A stretch of 64,000 nucleotides of DNA from Undaria pinnatifida (taxonomy: Eukaryota > Sar > Phaeophyceae > Laminariales > Alariaceae), in contig JABAKD010000009.1 in assembly GCA_012845835.1 (NCBI GenBank), positions 8,645,413 to 8,709,412 of the forward strand, in the 5' to 3' direction. Positions 31,873-44,600 of the stretch are shown piece by piece (position 1 is the first letter of the stretch; each line of letters opens with the position of its first letter). Position numbers and translations under genes: made by a program. The notes under the pieces are model-generated. The model was not told where the DNA came from and made no database searches. It saw only the letters and a program-made list of their open reading frames with translations.

Positions 31873-34437
31873 CTCACGCTGCTGATAGTTACATCTACCT
31901 ATAGCGTTGTGGTGGAGACGTGCGAATAATGTCAGGGGGGCGGGGGGGGGGGGGGGGGGGGGGGGAGGGGGAGTGGGGAGCTTGGTCCGTTGTTGTTTGC
32001 CGTAGTCGCTTGCTCATATTGACCACGCATCCCTTTCGAGAAGGATCACCGGAGGGTGGGGGTGGGGAGGTATAGCGTGCTGAGGAAGAGTTACTGCCGT
32101 GCCGTTTCCCCTCTCTAAACTGAGGTGCGCACAAAATTCTAGGCTGGTCAGCTTACCCTGATGATGGTTAACGTTAAGGTGGCGATATAGACGTGCAAGT
32201 GCTGCCACCACAGGGGGGAGGGAGATGTCTTCGTCTTGTTTTGCTTGCCTTTGTCATTTGGCCATTGCCCACGCATCCCTTTCGAGACGGAGTACCGGGA
32301 GGTAGGGTAAGGTGTGTGTGGGGGGGGTATCATGTCGAAGATGTGAGAAAAAATGGTTGCCTTTTCGCCCCCTCCGGAAAACTAAGACGGTCACCACGGT
32401 GTGATACTAAGTGTAGGTTTGCTTCGCTTGGTGTGGAGCTGGTTGGGGTGTGGTCGTTGCGTGGGTACAGGGTTCCCTGGACATGGTGGCTGTTGCGGCC
32501 TATTCATAACGTTTGTTGCTTAGAGTTGGAGGTGCAAATACAATCCGAGGCAGCCTTTTGCCATCAACTGCTGTGTAGCGACCACTCGTTGGTCGAGACT
32601 GACCCGCGTCGACAGTGGTGGAAGTTGTGCATTGGGACGGCTACACAGAAGCGCACACGCTGTTGCGTATCTGATCGGAATAATGGCCTTAATTTCGTTC
32701 GTTTCGCCTGTTTGTCGGCGATTTTACTCTTCACCATTCGTAAGGAACAAACAGGGAAGAATGTCTGTGGTCCTTGTCAAAACAAAAGACGCCAGATGCC
32801 GCAAATATATTACGGCAGATATTATGTCAACAAATGTGGTAGGAAGCCCCCATGGAGTGTCTTTCAATGTCGATACCGCGTGAGATTAGCGGCCACCACA
32901 CGCCAGATGCCTTGGGCGAATCTCGTGTTTACTACTGGGTAACGCTTTGGGCAACGGTGTTTCGTCCTTCTCCGACTGCCGCACTACGAATACAATACCA
33001 TGGAGTGGAGTCTTCCTTTCCTTAGCTCCACCGACGATGACAATGCGAGGCATTCTCAGCGCCCTAGGTCACGAAGGCCGGCGCTTGTAGTACACCAGTA
33101 TCACGAAAACGATGTGTGTCACCGTCCCATTCATCAGCACCACAAAAAACGGTGTGTGCCACCATTTCATTCATCGTGCCTTGCACGAAAAAAAAAAACA
33201 ACTCTCGCTGGTAGAAGAGCTGTCCAGCAGAGTGCGCACTCGGCCCAGGCCTAAAAAATAGCTGCTTGAGCTAAAAAAAATGTCGAATCAAAATGCATAC
33301 TGTACACAAAATTTTCCGAAATCTGATTACTGTTTCTTCCCTTTTGCCTAACAATACACTACGACTAAATTATCTCTATGGACTACAGAACAACTTCACG
33401 CAGGAAACAAAAAAAAACGCTTGCAGATGTCGCCCCACCTGTCGGCGTCTTCCGCGTCTCAGAGAAGCAAAGGGTGGTCAGCGGAACTGAGTTTGCGAAA
33501 GGCGCGAACTGTTCTGGTGCATGTAAGATATTTCCGGGCCTGTCCAACCAAATCACGCACATGGTAGCCCGCCCACCCTCTCTTTTTACACGCGCAATCC
33601 CAACTTTGGCACTGGAACGACCCGGCGAGGCACCAAGCGCCTTGCAGCAGGTTCGCAGGCTGCATCCCGCAAGAAACAACAACAACAACAACAAAACATA
33701 TACCCGACCGTGGCGGCCGGCAATTTAACTCCTGCCCTAGCCAGGATATATACCAGGCACGGCCCTGCTTGGCGGCGCACAGTTCGAATGCAGCCGCTTT
33801 TTTACACTCTGATGTTTACTTGCTCCGCAAAAAAAATCGCGAAACACACTAGCAGGAAATTGCCGGGTTATTGTGGTGCGTGATAATATCGCTCTGAACG
33901 GCAGCACCATCCCCAAGAGCGAGCATGACCCCGGCATTCCACTCACCACCACAACAATAGTTCAAGTAATACTCAACTTATACTGCAAGTCCGCCCGCTC
34001 TGTACGCTTACAGAGACGACAAACAAAAAGCATGGCGCTGAAAGGCCGTTTTCAACAACACGCAAACTTGACAATGTGGCAAGCTTTTTTTCGTTGTTCA
34101 GGTCTGGTGAACACGAGTAAAACAAAATATCGACTACCGGTACCTGGTCTTATACGTAGAAAAAACAAAAATCCATCAAGTTGCTGACGTTGGACTAGGG
34201 AAAATGTCGACAAAAAGAAGCTGTAGCCTGACTCGACGGAGTACCAGGTAGACATTCTGCATTTCTTACATATTTGGCTCGTCACCTGCAGGACCAGGGC
34301 GCTGTATATACTATCTGCGTGAAAATGTATTGCAGCCCACTCCTTTCGGTTTGTCGCTGGGATGTGACCGACAAACATAACCAAATTCTCGTCAAGCACG
34401 TCCGGAGAAATAGACACAAACGACAGAAATATCACGG
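31873..34437. other. Mostly unassigned; G-run, small direct repeat, weak frames
   Basis: A G homopolymer-like run lies at about 31936-31970. A direct repeat sharing 'cacgcatccctttcgaga' occurs at about 32025 and 32268. Frames at 32193-32942 (+), 33000-33254 (+) and 33378-33728 (+) have no recognised motif. One or more may hold upstream exons of the gene ending at 34737, but I cannot support any. Confidence 0.3.
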
Positions 34438-34677
34438 CTACTAACACTTGCCTCTTCTCTGGTCGCACAGCCTACACGGTACCGTCCCTTGCCCTCCGAC
34501 GTGCGGGCTTACCTAGCTGCGCGAGTCAACCGAAGAGAAATATCACGAGAGCCGACCTAATGCTGGGTCGCTGGCAGGCTACTAACACTTGCCTCTTCTC
34601 TGGTCGCACAGCCTACACGGTACCGTCCCTTGCCCTCCGACGTGCGGGCTTACCTAGCTGCGCGAGTCAACCGAAGA
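34438..34677 (+). repeat. Identical about 100-bp duplication containing an exon start
   Basis: The segment 'ctactaacacttgcctcttc' through 'cgagtcaaccgaagag' occurs at about 34438-34537 and 34578-34678 with no difference I can see, 141 bp apart. It holds a pyrimidine tract, a CACAG acceptor and the first 22 codons of the exon at 34612. Confidence 0.8.
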
Positions 34678-34737
34678 GTGATGGCCACCAACTACCGTGT
34701 GGTGGACCGTTACCAGAGCATGGAACAACAACCCTAA
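34612..34737 (+). CDS. Last exon of an unidentified gene
   Basis: After the acceptor 'ttctctggtcgcacag' a 41-codon frame runs to TAA. It reads TRYRPLPSDVRAYLAARVNR and ends YRVVDRYQSMEQQP. The composition looks protein-like and the splice site is strong. The duplicate exon start at 34471 gives the same first 22 residues, then a different tail and a stop at 34560, so there are two alternative last exons. No family recognised. Upstream exons would lie between 31.9 and 34.4 kb, or in ODA1. Confidence 0.5.
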   Translation, partial: PTRYRPLPSDVRAYLAARVNRRVMATNYRVVDRYQSMEQQP

Positions 34738-34994
34738 ATTCTTTCGCGTCCAAACAAACCACGGGTTACGCCGCTTTCGGTTCCCGAAGGTCATAACCCT
34801 CTCCGTAGCAAAAACTACCTGTGGAAACTTGGTAGCCTTGTGTTTTTGTGCCAAAAAAATCTTACTTGCACAAAAAAAAACAGAAAAAAAAATGCTATTT
34901 TCACGTGTCGCTAAACAAAATGGTGGCCCTCAGCAGCGCTTTTCCGCGCCACCGACCTCCAAATTCAGAGTTTAAGGTAGTGTTCTCGTCTGAC

Positions 34995-35073
34995 TCATGG
35001 GCGGTTCTGCAGCAGCTTTCGGATCTGCGGCCCGTGCATGCCAATGTCGCTGAGGTCCTTCTCCTCCACGTAT
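34995..35073 (-). CDS. CH-SAM gene exon 7, last exon, end of SAM domain
   Basis: YVEEKDLSDIGMHGPQIRKL and LQNRP, then TGA. It matches the SAM close LTxEDLxxIGIxxxGxRxKIL and joins exon 6 across a 4.5-kb intron. The acceptor is AAAAG after a long C-rich tract. Confidence 0.75.
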
Positions 35074-38000
35074 CTTTTGAGGGCGACATATTTGTGCAGG
35101 AGAAGGAGGACGGCGGGGGAGGGGGGGGTCGAACGCCCGGAATCAGCAACAATATTGCGTAGATGTGAAGGATGAATGCTACGATAAGAGGTATTATAGC
35201 CTTTTGACCAAAAACGTTTCTGAATGGTGGGAGCTCCTTAACTTACCTCAATCCAAAATCGTCGATCGGATTTTCGTTTTTATTTTCCTTATTTTGCGAT
35301 ACAACAGCATAATTTTTTATTGTATACCTTTTTGAAGCAATCCATGAACAGGGGGGGGGGGGGGGTTGGTTCCCTCCCGAGGAAGACAGGATTGCGCACG
35401 GCATCGCCATGAGGCAGGCGCCGGATACAAATAAATCACTAGATAGACCACGTGAAGTAAAGTAGAGACGTACAAGTACAAGTTTCGACGAACCAGAAGA
35501 AAAAACGTAAGCATGGACTACTCCAACATGCCTTTGCGCCATGGGTTTTGCTTGTTCATCGGTTTTGCATTTTTGAGTTTACTCGAGATCAGGTTTTGGA
35601 GTGAGAGGGATACAGAGCTCCACTTCAAGCGAGGACGGCCCTCAGGGAAAGAAGTTGGTGCACCTCTTACCCAACCAACATGTTTTCTGAACGGATGGGC
35701 TCCTTAACCCCTTTACAACTGGAAACCCGTTTTTGGGGACAAAATTACTTGGGTTTAGTATAGGGAGGGGTTCGGGGGCTCTAAAGGGGTTAACCTCAAA
35801 TCCGTCGGAAACGTCTTACCATTCTTGCTCTGCAAATGCGATGTTTACTTTTAATACCCGCCGGGGTCGTGGGTGTTGGTCATAGGGTTTCCACCTTCCG
35901 TTATTTTCAACGTTGTTAGAATTTTGGGTGTGTGGACAGTGGAGCACCAGAGAGTGCGTAGTGCTGGTGATAAGAGATGGTAGCTGATCTTACTCGCGGC
36001 GATTTGCAGGTGAGATAGAGAGCTTTCTTAAGTCGAGAACCTTGAAGGGACGAAAAGTGTGTGGACCTTTACCGTAGCAAGTGTAAAACGGTGTATGTGG
36101 CCACTCGCGTGAAATATATTTTGCGGTTTTTGTACGCTGTGCTCGAGGGTGTATGTCAGGACCCCTGAGGGGGTGTCCGAGGATACGCCAACGGGGGACG
36201 CAAAAGAAAATTACTTGCACGGTGTTGGCGAGATACGGTGCTAATTGTATTGGTTGGGGTCGTAGGAAAACACATATATAGGATGTGACACCGACACACG
36301 TCATGGTAAACCCAAGGCCAAACCCCAACCCTTCCAAAAAACAAACAGCTAAAAAGTGCGAAATTTTGGCGCTTCTAGCCCTGGGTGGCGGTCTCGTGTT
36401 ATCATGACGTGCGGACGCATGACACAGTGGAGGTGTGCCCTATATTTTTCCCGAGGCTCCTAACCGCTTGAGGTATGTAGCTATGCGAGTTGCGTTACGT
36501 AGCTAGCTAACCGTTCATACAGGAGTCTGAGAGTTGCAACAAACAGTTCATGCAAATGACCTGACCTAAAAGCTGTCACGGACGGTTCGTACGAGGGTCT
36601 GAGAATTGTACTTAATGGTTCATACAAGGGCCTGTGAGTTGTAACGAATAGTTCGTACACGATGGAGGTGCACCACTTTTTTTCTGACACTACCCCTCAC
36701 TTTAGGAGGTTGAGAATGTCCTTCTTAACCAGAAATACTGATTTGGAGAAAAATAAAACCGCCAAATGCCGTCAAGATGAAAAAAAATGCCGATGGCCTA
36801 GGTAAACAACAAGAATCACAAGAAGAAAAAAAAAAATGACCTATTTCCGACGACGAATTTTGAGTTAAGGAGCCCCGTCATTCAGACAACCCCATTTTCG
36901 CCAAAAAAGGGTATACCTCTGCCATACCTTATCACCACTATCACAAACAGCATACCTTATCACCACTAGATATCACAAACAGCATACCTTATCACTATTA
37001 ATATCACTAACACCATACCTTATGACTGTTAATATCACAAACAGCATATCTTATCACTATTAATATCACAAACAGCATATCATATCACCACTAGGTATCA
37101 CAAACAGCATACCTTATCACGATTAATATCACAAACAGCATACCTTATCACTCTTGATATCACAAAACAGCATAACTTATCACTACTAATATCACAAACA
37201 GCGCTCTTTTGCCGTCTGAAGCAGAAACTGGCTTGAAGAAAAGCAAAAACTGTGTGTGGTACGTCAGATGAACATGAAAAGAATCAATCCCATGACCTAC
37301 ATGTTGGTGCACACCTCTTACTCAACCAACGTGTTTTCTTGAAAGACGGGGCCCCTTAATCTCGAAAACCGTTGGAAACGTTTTGTTACCGTTCTTGTTC
37401 TGCAAATATTATTCTTGTTTTAGCACCCGCTGGGGCCACGGGGTTTTGGTCATAGGGTTTCCACTTGCCCGTTTTCTTTTAACGTTAGGTTTATGGGTGG
37501 GGTATAGAGCTCCTACTAATAAGTCAAGCACGTTGGAGTCATACCATACACGGTAGGAGGTCGCACTTTTGAGCCAAAAAAAGGTAACTGGCCGCCGGTT
37601 GAGCTCCTCGAGCTTTTTAGCCAAAAAACGGTATATCTGGCCGGTTGAGCCCCTCAAGTGAGGAACTACCGGTTTACTCGGATAATTTCACAAGTAAAAT
37701 TTGTTTGTCGGGTTGGTTTCGAACGATGTGTGCTTATTCGAAATCGCGTTTCGGGTGAACTATTGAACTCGCTCCAGTGAGGAGCTAAGGAAGGAACTTT
37801 TTGCGGCACCCCTACACCGTGGGGTGACCCAATGCAGGGGAAAAATAACTGTGCGAACCTTTTACCGCAGCAAGTGTAAAACGGTGTATGTGGCCACTCG
37901 CGTCAAATCTATTTTGCCGTTTTCGTACGCTGTGCTCGAGGGTGTGTGCCGGGACCCCCAAGGGGGTGTCATGGGATAGGTCATATCTCAGGACGCCAAT

Positions 38001-40277
38001 GGGAGACGCAAAAGAAAAATGCTTGTGCGGTGTTTGCGAGACTTCGCGGTACTATTTTTTTTGTTTGGGGTCGTGGAAAAGCATATAAATGGGGTGTGAA
38101 ACCAACGCACTTCATGGTGAACCCAAGGCCAAACCCCAACCCCTAAAGCGAAACAGCCAATAGTGCGAAATTGGCGCTTCTAGCCCTGGATTTTCTTGGA
38201 CTGGGCGGTGACCTCGGGTTATCATGACGTGCTGGCGCATGATGCGACAAAGGTGTGCGCAATTTCTTTTCGGAGGCTCCTAACCGCTTGAGGTAAGTCT
38301 TGAGCCCTCTGCGACGCAAAAACTGCCTTGGAGAAAAGAAAAAAGTTGTATATATATCAGAGGAACGCGAAGAATCAATCCCAAGGCCTCGGTATACAAT
38401 GCAACACATTCCAAGACAAAAAACGTTTTTTTTCTTGTTTTCCCCGACGGTTTTGGGTTTCGAGGAGCCCTGTCGTTTCTGAACGCGTTTCGGCCAAAGA
38501 GTGGTGTAGCTCTATCGTAGTATTGGTCTGGGTTGGTTTCGCATCATTTACGTACGCTTTCCTAACCCCAACCGAGCACGGCAAACCCGCAAACACCGTG
38601 TTATGGCTGATTGGATTGATGTGGAGACGTTGTTGTACCAGCTGATGTTTTATACAAAAACGTTTCTCCTCAAGTGCGGACTTAGCCGCTAGCCATGATA
38701 TACTATACGAGTGTAGTTGGTTTAGGGCTACCGTAGCGCTTCGAAATGAATGTTGGTCGGGTTGCGCGAACGAATGTCTTCAAAGCGATGTTTCGCGGTG
38801 AGATGTTTGAGCTTCCTCGTGTTGGTACTTCAGAAAATTCTTAGAATCTGTTGCGCCACTAGCGTGGGATGACTCGCTATAAATATTTGATTATTTAGCG
38901 TGCTTGCGATTCCAAACCTCTGTCGGGTTGGGGTTCGGTTTAAGAGCCATCTCACGATAGAGGGGTTGCAGTTTTTGTGACAAAAAAGCAGTTTTTGCGC
39001 CAAAAAAGTCCCCGGCCAGTTGAGCTCCTCATGTGAGGAACTACCGGTTAGTGAAGCAATTTCACGAGTAGTGTACACTTCGAAGTGTTGTTTTAGGACT
39101 AAGGCATAGAAGCTCGGTCAAGTTGTGCGAACGAATGCCTTCCAAGTCATGTTTCGGGCGAGATATTGAGTTCCTCATACCAGGAGGAGCTCAGAGACTT
39201 TCTGCTCCCCTACCGTCGTACGGTTCAAATGTTAACAGTTGTATTGGACTCGATGGATGCCACAGTCCGAGGCCAACCACACCCCCGAAAAAAAATAGTT
39301 TGCCTGAAAAAAAAAACTGAAAAATGGTAATAAAAAAAAAAGTGCTTCTTAACCTTTTTTTGTTCGCTGACTTTACGTGGGCTGAGTTTGGGCTGTTGGC
39401 CCTTGGATTGTGACGTTCGACGGTTTCAATACGATTTCCTATATGTTTTGCTATCCCAACTCCTACCCAACCATGGTTGGTGCATCGCGAACACCCTATG
39501 TTGGTTGCGCGCGTTTTTTTCTAAGTGCTGTGCCTGTCGTCGGTACGTTATTTATTTATTTTGCGGGCCAAAACGTGTCGTCCTTATCGTAGCTAAAATC
39601 GTTACCTTAAGTCGCCCATCACTTCTACGCCGATGTTGGCGAGTTCCTGGGCGAAGGAGCCCAGGTTCAGGTTTGCAAGCCAGGATGACAGTTTTTCCTC
39701 GGAGGTAGCGGCGGTGGGCTGCGATAGCGAGTCCTAACGCCGAGTACGGACAAGGCACACGGGCGAACATGAAACGGTGATAAGTTTCTTTAGGAACGTC
39801 TTGCCAATTTGTATTATCGCTGGGCCATATGGAACGGACGGTAGTGGTTTCTTCGAGGAACACCTTACCGATGGCATTTAATTTTGCTAAGCCAAGCACG
39901 AGAGAGATGATAATTTCTTGAGGAAAGCGCGTTACCAACGTGTATTGCTGCTATTTAAAGACCATGCTGCCCCCGTGTTTCACGCTACCTGGTTTTTATA
40001 CACGAAGGTAGACTGGGTGATACTTTCTCGAGGACATCCTTACCAATGAATGTTGTTGCGACATTAGCACCACTGTAAAACCCTACCAGGTATAGTAAAA
40101 CCCTGCTACCGCTGCCTTTCGCGCAACCTGGCGTATACTTATGTATGGCCGTAATCCGAATTCAAGTAGGCATATTTTCGGGTGCAATGACTAGAAGAAG
40201 CGCATTTGCTAACGAGCGCATGGCCTCAAAGGCCGACTTCACCGGGTCGCGAAAATAAAACGCTCATGTGGGCCCCC

Positions 40278-40308
<31 letters not shown>

Positions 40309-41607
40309 CCCCCTCCCCCTGCCGAAGACGCACCAACGTGACCTGGCCGTTATTTCGTTCCACCTGGCCTCCTTGTTCCGGGAAAGCACGTCCATAACGT
40401 TTCGTCGAAGGAGGCGCCCAGGTGGCCCGGGCATCAAACTTCCGCCCGCTGTCCGTCGCATCCCCCTTCGTCTCAAAAACGTTGTCCCATATGGTAGTGT
40501 CAGCCCAGTTATAGTTGACCGGAGGGTTGCCGTTCAGCGATGCCCCCCCAGCGGAGACGGTGCGGGAGAGCCGGGAAGGGAGGCTTAGAGGGCGTCGCTG
40601 CGGAGCCGGAGGGTGGCCCTCTCCCGAAGAGCCCTGAGGGGTTTCGAATACGCCTCTCACGGTAGGGGGGTTTAGCGGCCACAGCAGGGGCTCCTGTTCG
40701 AACGGGCTTGGCGCCGGGTGGGCGGGCGGTGCGCATCGAGCGTGGGACGTCGGGGTGGCCTGCTGCCCTTCCTCTGAAGAAAACGAACGCTGTCCGCCCC
40801 GATGGCGGTGGCCCTCCTCCCCTAGGCGGTGAGGCGGTTCGTTGATCTTGTCGGGGTTGTCGCTGCTGGCTAACGCTGAGTAGTTGTTGGAGCAGGTGCC
40901 CTGCAAAAGATTCTCTCGGTCGTATCCGTCATTGTCGTCGACGCGGCGGGTGGTGCTGCTCCCTGTGCTGGTGTCGTCGCCGGCCGATGACGACGTGCTG
41001 TTGCTATTGTTGCTTCCACCACCGCACGGAGACGGGTGGTCGCTTTCCGAGAGGAACGGTCCCGGAAAGCCAGGGACGGTGTCTCGAACTACTCGGCTCA
41101 ACACGTGCAGGCACAGCCCGATGCGCGCTGGGTCTCTGCCGCACGGAAGAAGAAGCGTTAGGCGAGGTTGCAGGAGTCGTCAATCTTTCACCGAAAAGTT
41201 GATCAATGTACGGTTGGTACGTTTTTGGGTTAAAGTGAATGCTCCTGCCGGGGTTTTGTGTGTGGACTGTTTCGATCGGCATACTGTTGTTGTTATAACA
41301 ACTGAAACTCATCGCCGCAATCTAGACCGTGGGTATAGGACAGGCTCCATATATTGTAGAATGGAAGCATATCACAGGTAAAAAAAAAAAGTTGCTTGCG
41401 CGGGGGGCTATTTATCCGACAAGCCATGTATAACTCACCGGTCGTCAACATCGAACAGCGCTCCCGCGGGCACGCCGAACTTTTGACACGCGTACAGAAA
41501 GCTGCGCATGTTGCTAACCTGCCTCGGAAACACCCGGGAGAAGAAGCAATATACAACGATCGCCGAATGCAGTACGACGATCACCAAATGCAGTACAACA
41601 TAATAAT

Positions 41608-41688
<81 letters not shown>

Positions 41689-44600
41689 AACTAGTATATT
41701 TCCCATCCGATAGTGCGCAGCGTTAGCGTCAACAACAAAAAATATGAAATAACCGAAATCCAGACGACCACAAGCAATCCCTGTCGCCACCGGCGTGGGG
41801 GAGGGGGGGGTGCCGCTTTTCCCCCAGACGACATCATCGAATGCAGCGAAAAGAAACGGTGATTGAATGCAATACCACATCATCGAATATTAAATGCACG
41901 GAGGGCACTCCATTACAACAACCATCGTCGACCGCAATACGTTCAACGATGATCGAATGAATGCAATACGTACAGCGGCCATCGAATGTAGTAACGTTTC
42001 ACCACCCCCAAAGTGCTACCTCTGTCGTAATACTCTTCTAGAGTAGGATCCTTGATGCAGCAGGAAACGCGATTACATGGTATAGAGTAGGATCCTTCAT
42101 GCAATATAATAGTAAAATCAGTCACGTGGGATAGAGTAGGATGTTTCTATTCAAAACAGTAAAGGCGACCATGTGGTACAGAGTAGGATCATTTTGTGCA
42201 ATAATAGCAAACGCGATTAGCAAACGTGGTAGAATAGCGAGTAGGATCATTTTGTGCAGCAGCAAAAGCGATTACGTGGAACTGACATTGCTTGCGTCAG
42301 ATTCCCCCTTGAGGATAACCTCCACAGCTCCCGAAGAAATGGCGTTGGCGACCTGGCAAAGCACGCGCCCATTCGCGAGCAGATCGTCCGAAAAAGCCAC
42401 GCCGCCGTTCGTGCCCTTGCCGCTGTCGCCTAGGATCTGCGCAATCCATGCCTGATGCGCACAGCAGCAGCACGAAACACACGGAAGTATTTTTTTGTAT
42501 CGCCAAGACGAAATTATCAGATGAACATGGTGAACCACAGGAGACCATCGTGAGCAGCACGAAGTGAATGCGATTAGCTACAACTAAATACAGGCAAATC
42601 AGTACAGTATCCACATGTGTTCGTCATGTAGCATTATCGGCTATACCACCAAACCCTAACCGTAAGTGATCTAGAGGATGATAGTGGCTATTGCAGTGGT
42701 ACTCCGTGTGGGGGGTGCGTCGTTGGTCGGTGTTGGGAAGTGTGCTCCTCATGGGTTCCAGTGTATTCATTGTTTTCTCCTCAAGGCTCGCTGGATAGAC
42801 TCAATAGCTTATTTGCATTGTTTCCCTAAAGAGGATACTAAAAGACAGACATAACAAGTCTAGGCACGTTAGTGCGGGGTAACGCAGGGAAACGCAGGGT
42901 AGAGCAGGTAGTGTGATGTGGGGCGTCCTGCTTGTCCCATCATCGTCACCTACATTACTGCCCATCTATGATGGCCTTGACGTGAATGTGACATCTAATG
43001 TCACGTGGTTTCACCTCAACCATGACATGGTTTCATGTCGAATCTACAAACTATCCTTCTACGGAGGGCACTCCATTACACTATACGTATAACGTTATAC
43101 TTCGAAGTATAGTATTATCCTCTAGGCCACTAGTCACGGTATTATAGCACTATCCTCTGGACCGCTTGCTTCCAGTGACTAAGTGGTCCATGTGGATAGT
43201 ACTGTACCGAAGTAAACCCAACAAGACGCCTTCACACTGCATGCCCGCAGGTCGTCACCCGGACAACACTGCAGACAGCAGGCGTTTTCCTCTCTATGTT
43301 CACGACTACCGTGCGTTTCGTACGGTGCAGGCAGCACCCCAGACAGCCAATCACCACTGTTGTAGTCAGTACCAGGTAGTCACGAGGTCGTTGGTTGTGG
43401 GAGCGGGGGGACTCTACGCTGTAGTTGAGTGGGTACCCGTGGCCATGTTGTTAGTTCAGTTTTCACATTGAATGCATTTCACTTGTGTGCCTTCTTTGTC
43501 TCGTGTGTGCTTAGGTGGGAAAGCGTAGTGTTTCCCGGCTGAATTTTAGATTTCATTTTTTTTTTTCGGATCTTCTTAGGGCTCCAGCACCTTTGTGTGA
43601 CCAGCAGACTCCAGATTTTTTGCTAGCGTTGATGTGAGAACAACAACAGGTACAAAGTATCACTATGGACAGGACCGTAAGGAGCGTTGGTGAATAATAA
43701 ATACAAAAAAACAAACGGTCCCTGCATTTCCGGCCGGAGGTGGTATACGTTAAGGCTGTCGAGAAGGTCCTGAATGACAGTGTTTTTTTGGATGAAAATT
43801 TTGCCCCACACCATTTCCAAGGCAGATGTGTCCCAAAAACCGTGGGCCCAATACTGAAAGGGCTAAACTGCGGCGTGTGCACGACGAATCCCAGCGATTC
43901 AGGTCTTGAGGGTGGAAGAGACAAGCTCGGCATTCTGGCGTGTATGTGAACTTCGGTAATGTAAACTTGTCTTTTCGTGTGTATCTACGCAGTGTGCAGT
44001 GTGTATGCACGCAAAGCACTATCTATCTGCAATTACATACGTCTATCACCGGTTGTCAGGCGATGCTTCGCAGACTCTGACGGCTCTTCGGCCATGCGTA
44101 CTCGAATTCTTGGCGTGTGCGCGAAATTTTCAAACGATTCTGGCCTTGAGGTGGAAAAGACACGCTCAACGTTCCTCCGTGTATACATTCCAGGTACGTG
44201 CACGTACTTTGTTTCGCTTGCAGCGCTACCATCGCTCTGGGTGACTGTTTACAAGCCCAGTGCAGAACACCTATCAGGAAACAGAAAAATTAACTCACGC
44301 TGGATTTCTAGTTTGAGAATGCGCTCTACGCTAACTTCAGTACAAACGGCTCCCGGAACTCTTATGTTCCTGTAGACGTCAGGCATGATTTTTTCGTTTT
44401 TTGTTTCTTGTTCCTTGTTCGGTGTCCTGTCCTGTACACGTATCAAACCTTAGAACGCCACTATTTACGGGGAAACGTAAGAATCAGGACCAAATTTGGT
44501 CAGGAAAAACCTCAAGTTAGTTAGTATAGTGCCGTTTGCTAGTAGTTGTATAGCGCCACCCACTGACCTACGGAGTCGCGAGACAGAGCCCCGGAGATCC

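Noticed and set aside
32193-32942. 249-codon + frame
   Set aside because: Cysteine- and arginine-rich with no domain. A second frame is also open over its right half, there is a direct repeat inside, and no splice context supports it.
36923-37201. CRISPR-like array
   Set aside because: Units are contiguous 31-bp tandem copies with no spacers, in an intron of a eukaryotic gene.
41396-41713. Poly-Thr protein on +
   Set aside because: Generated by the (AAC)n microsatellite; overlaps CH-SAM exon 4 in antisense.
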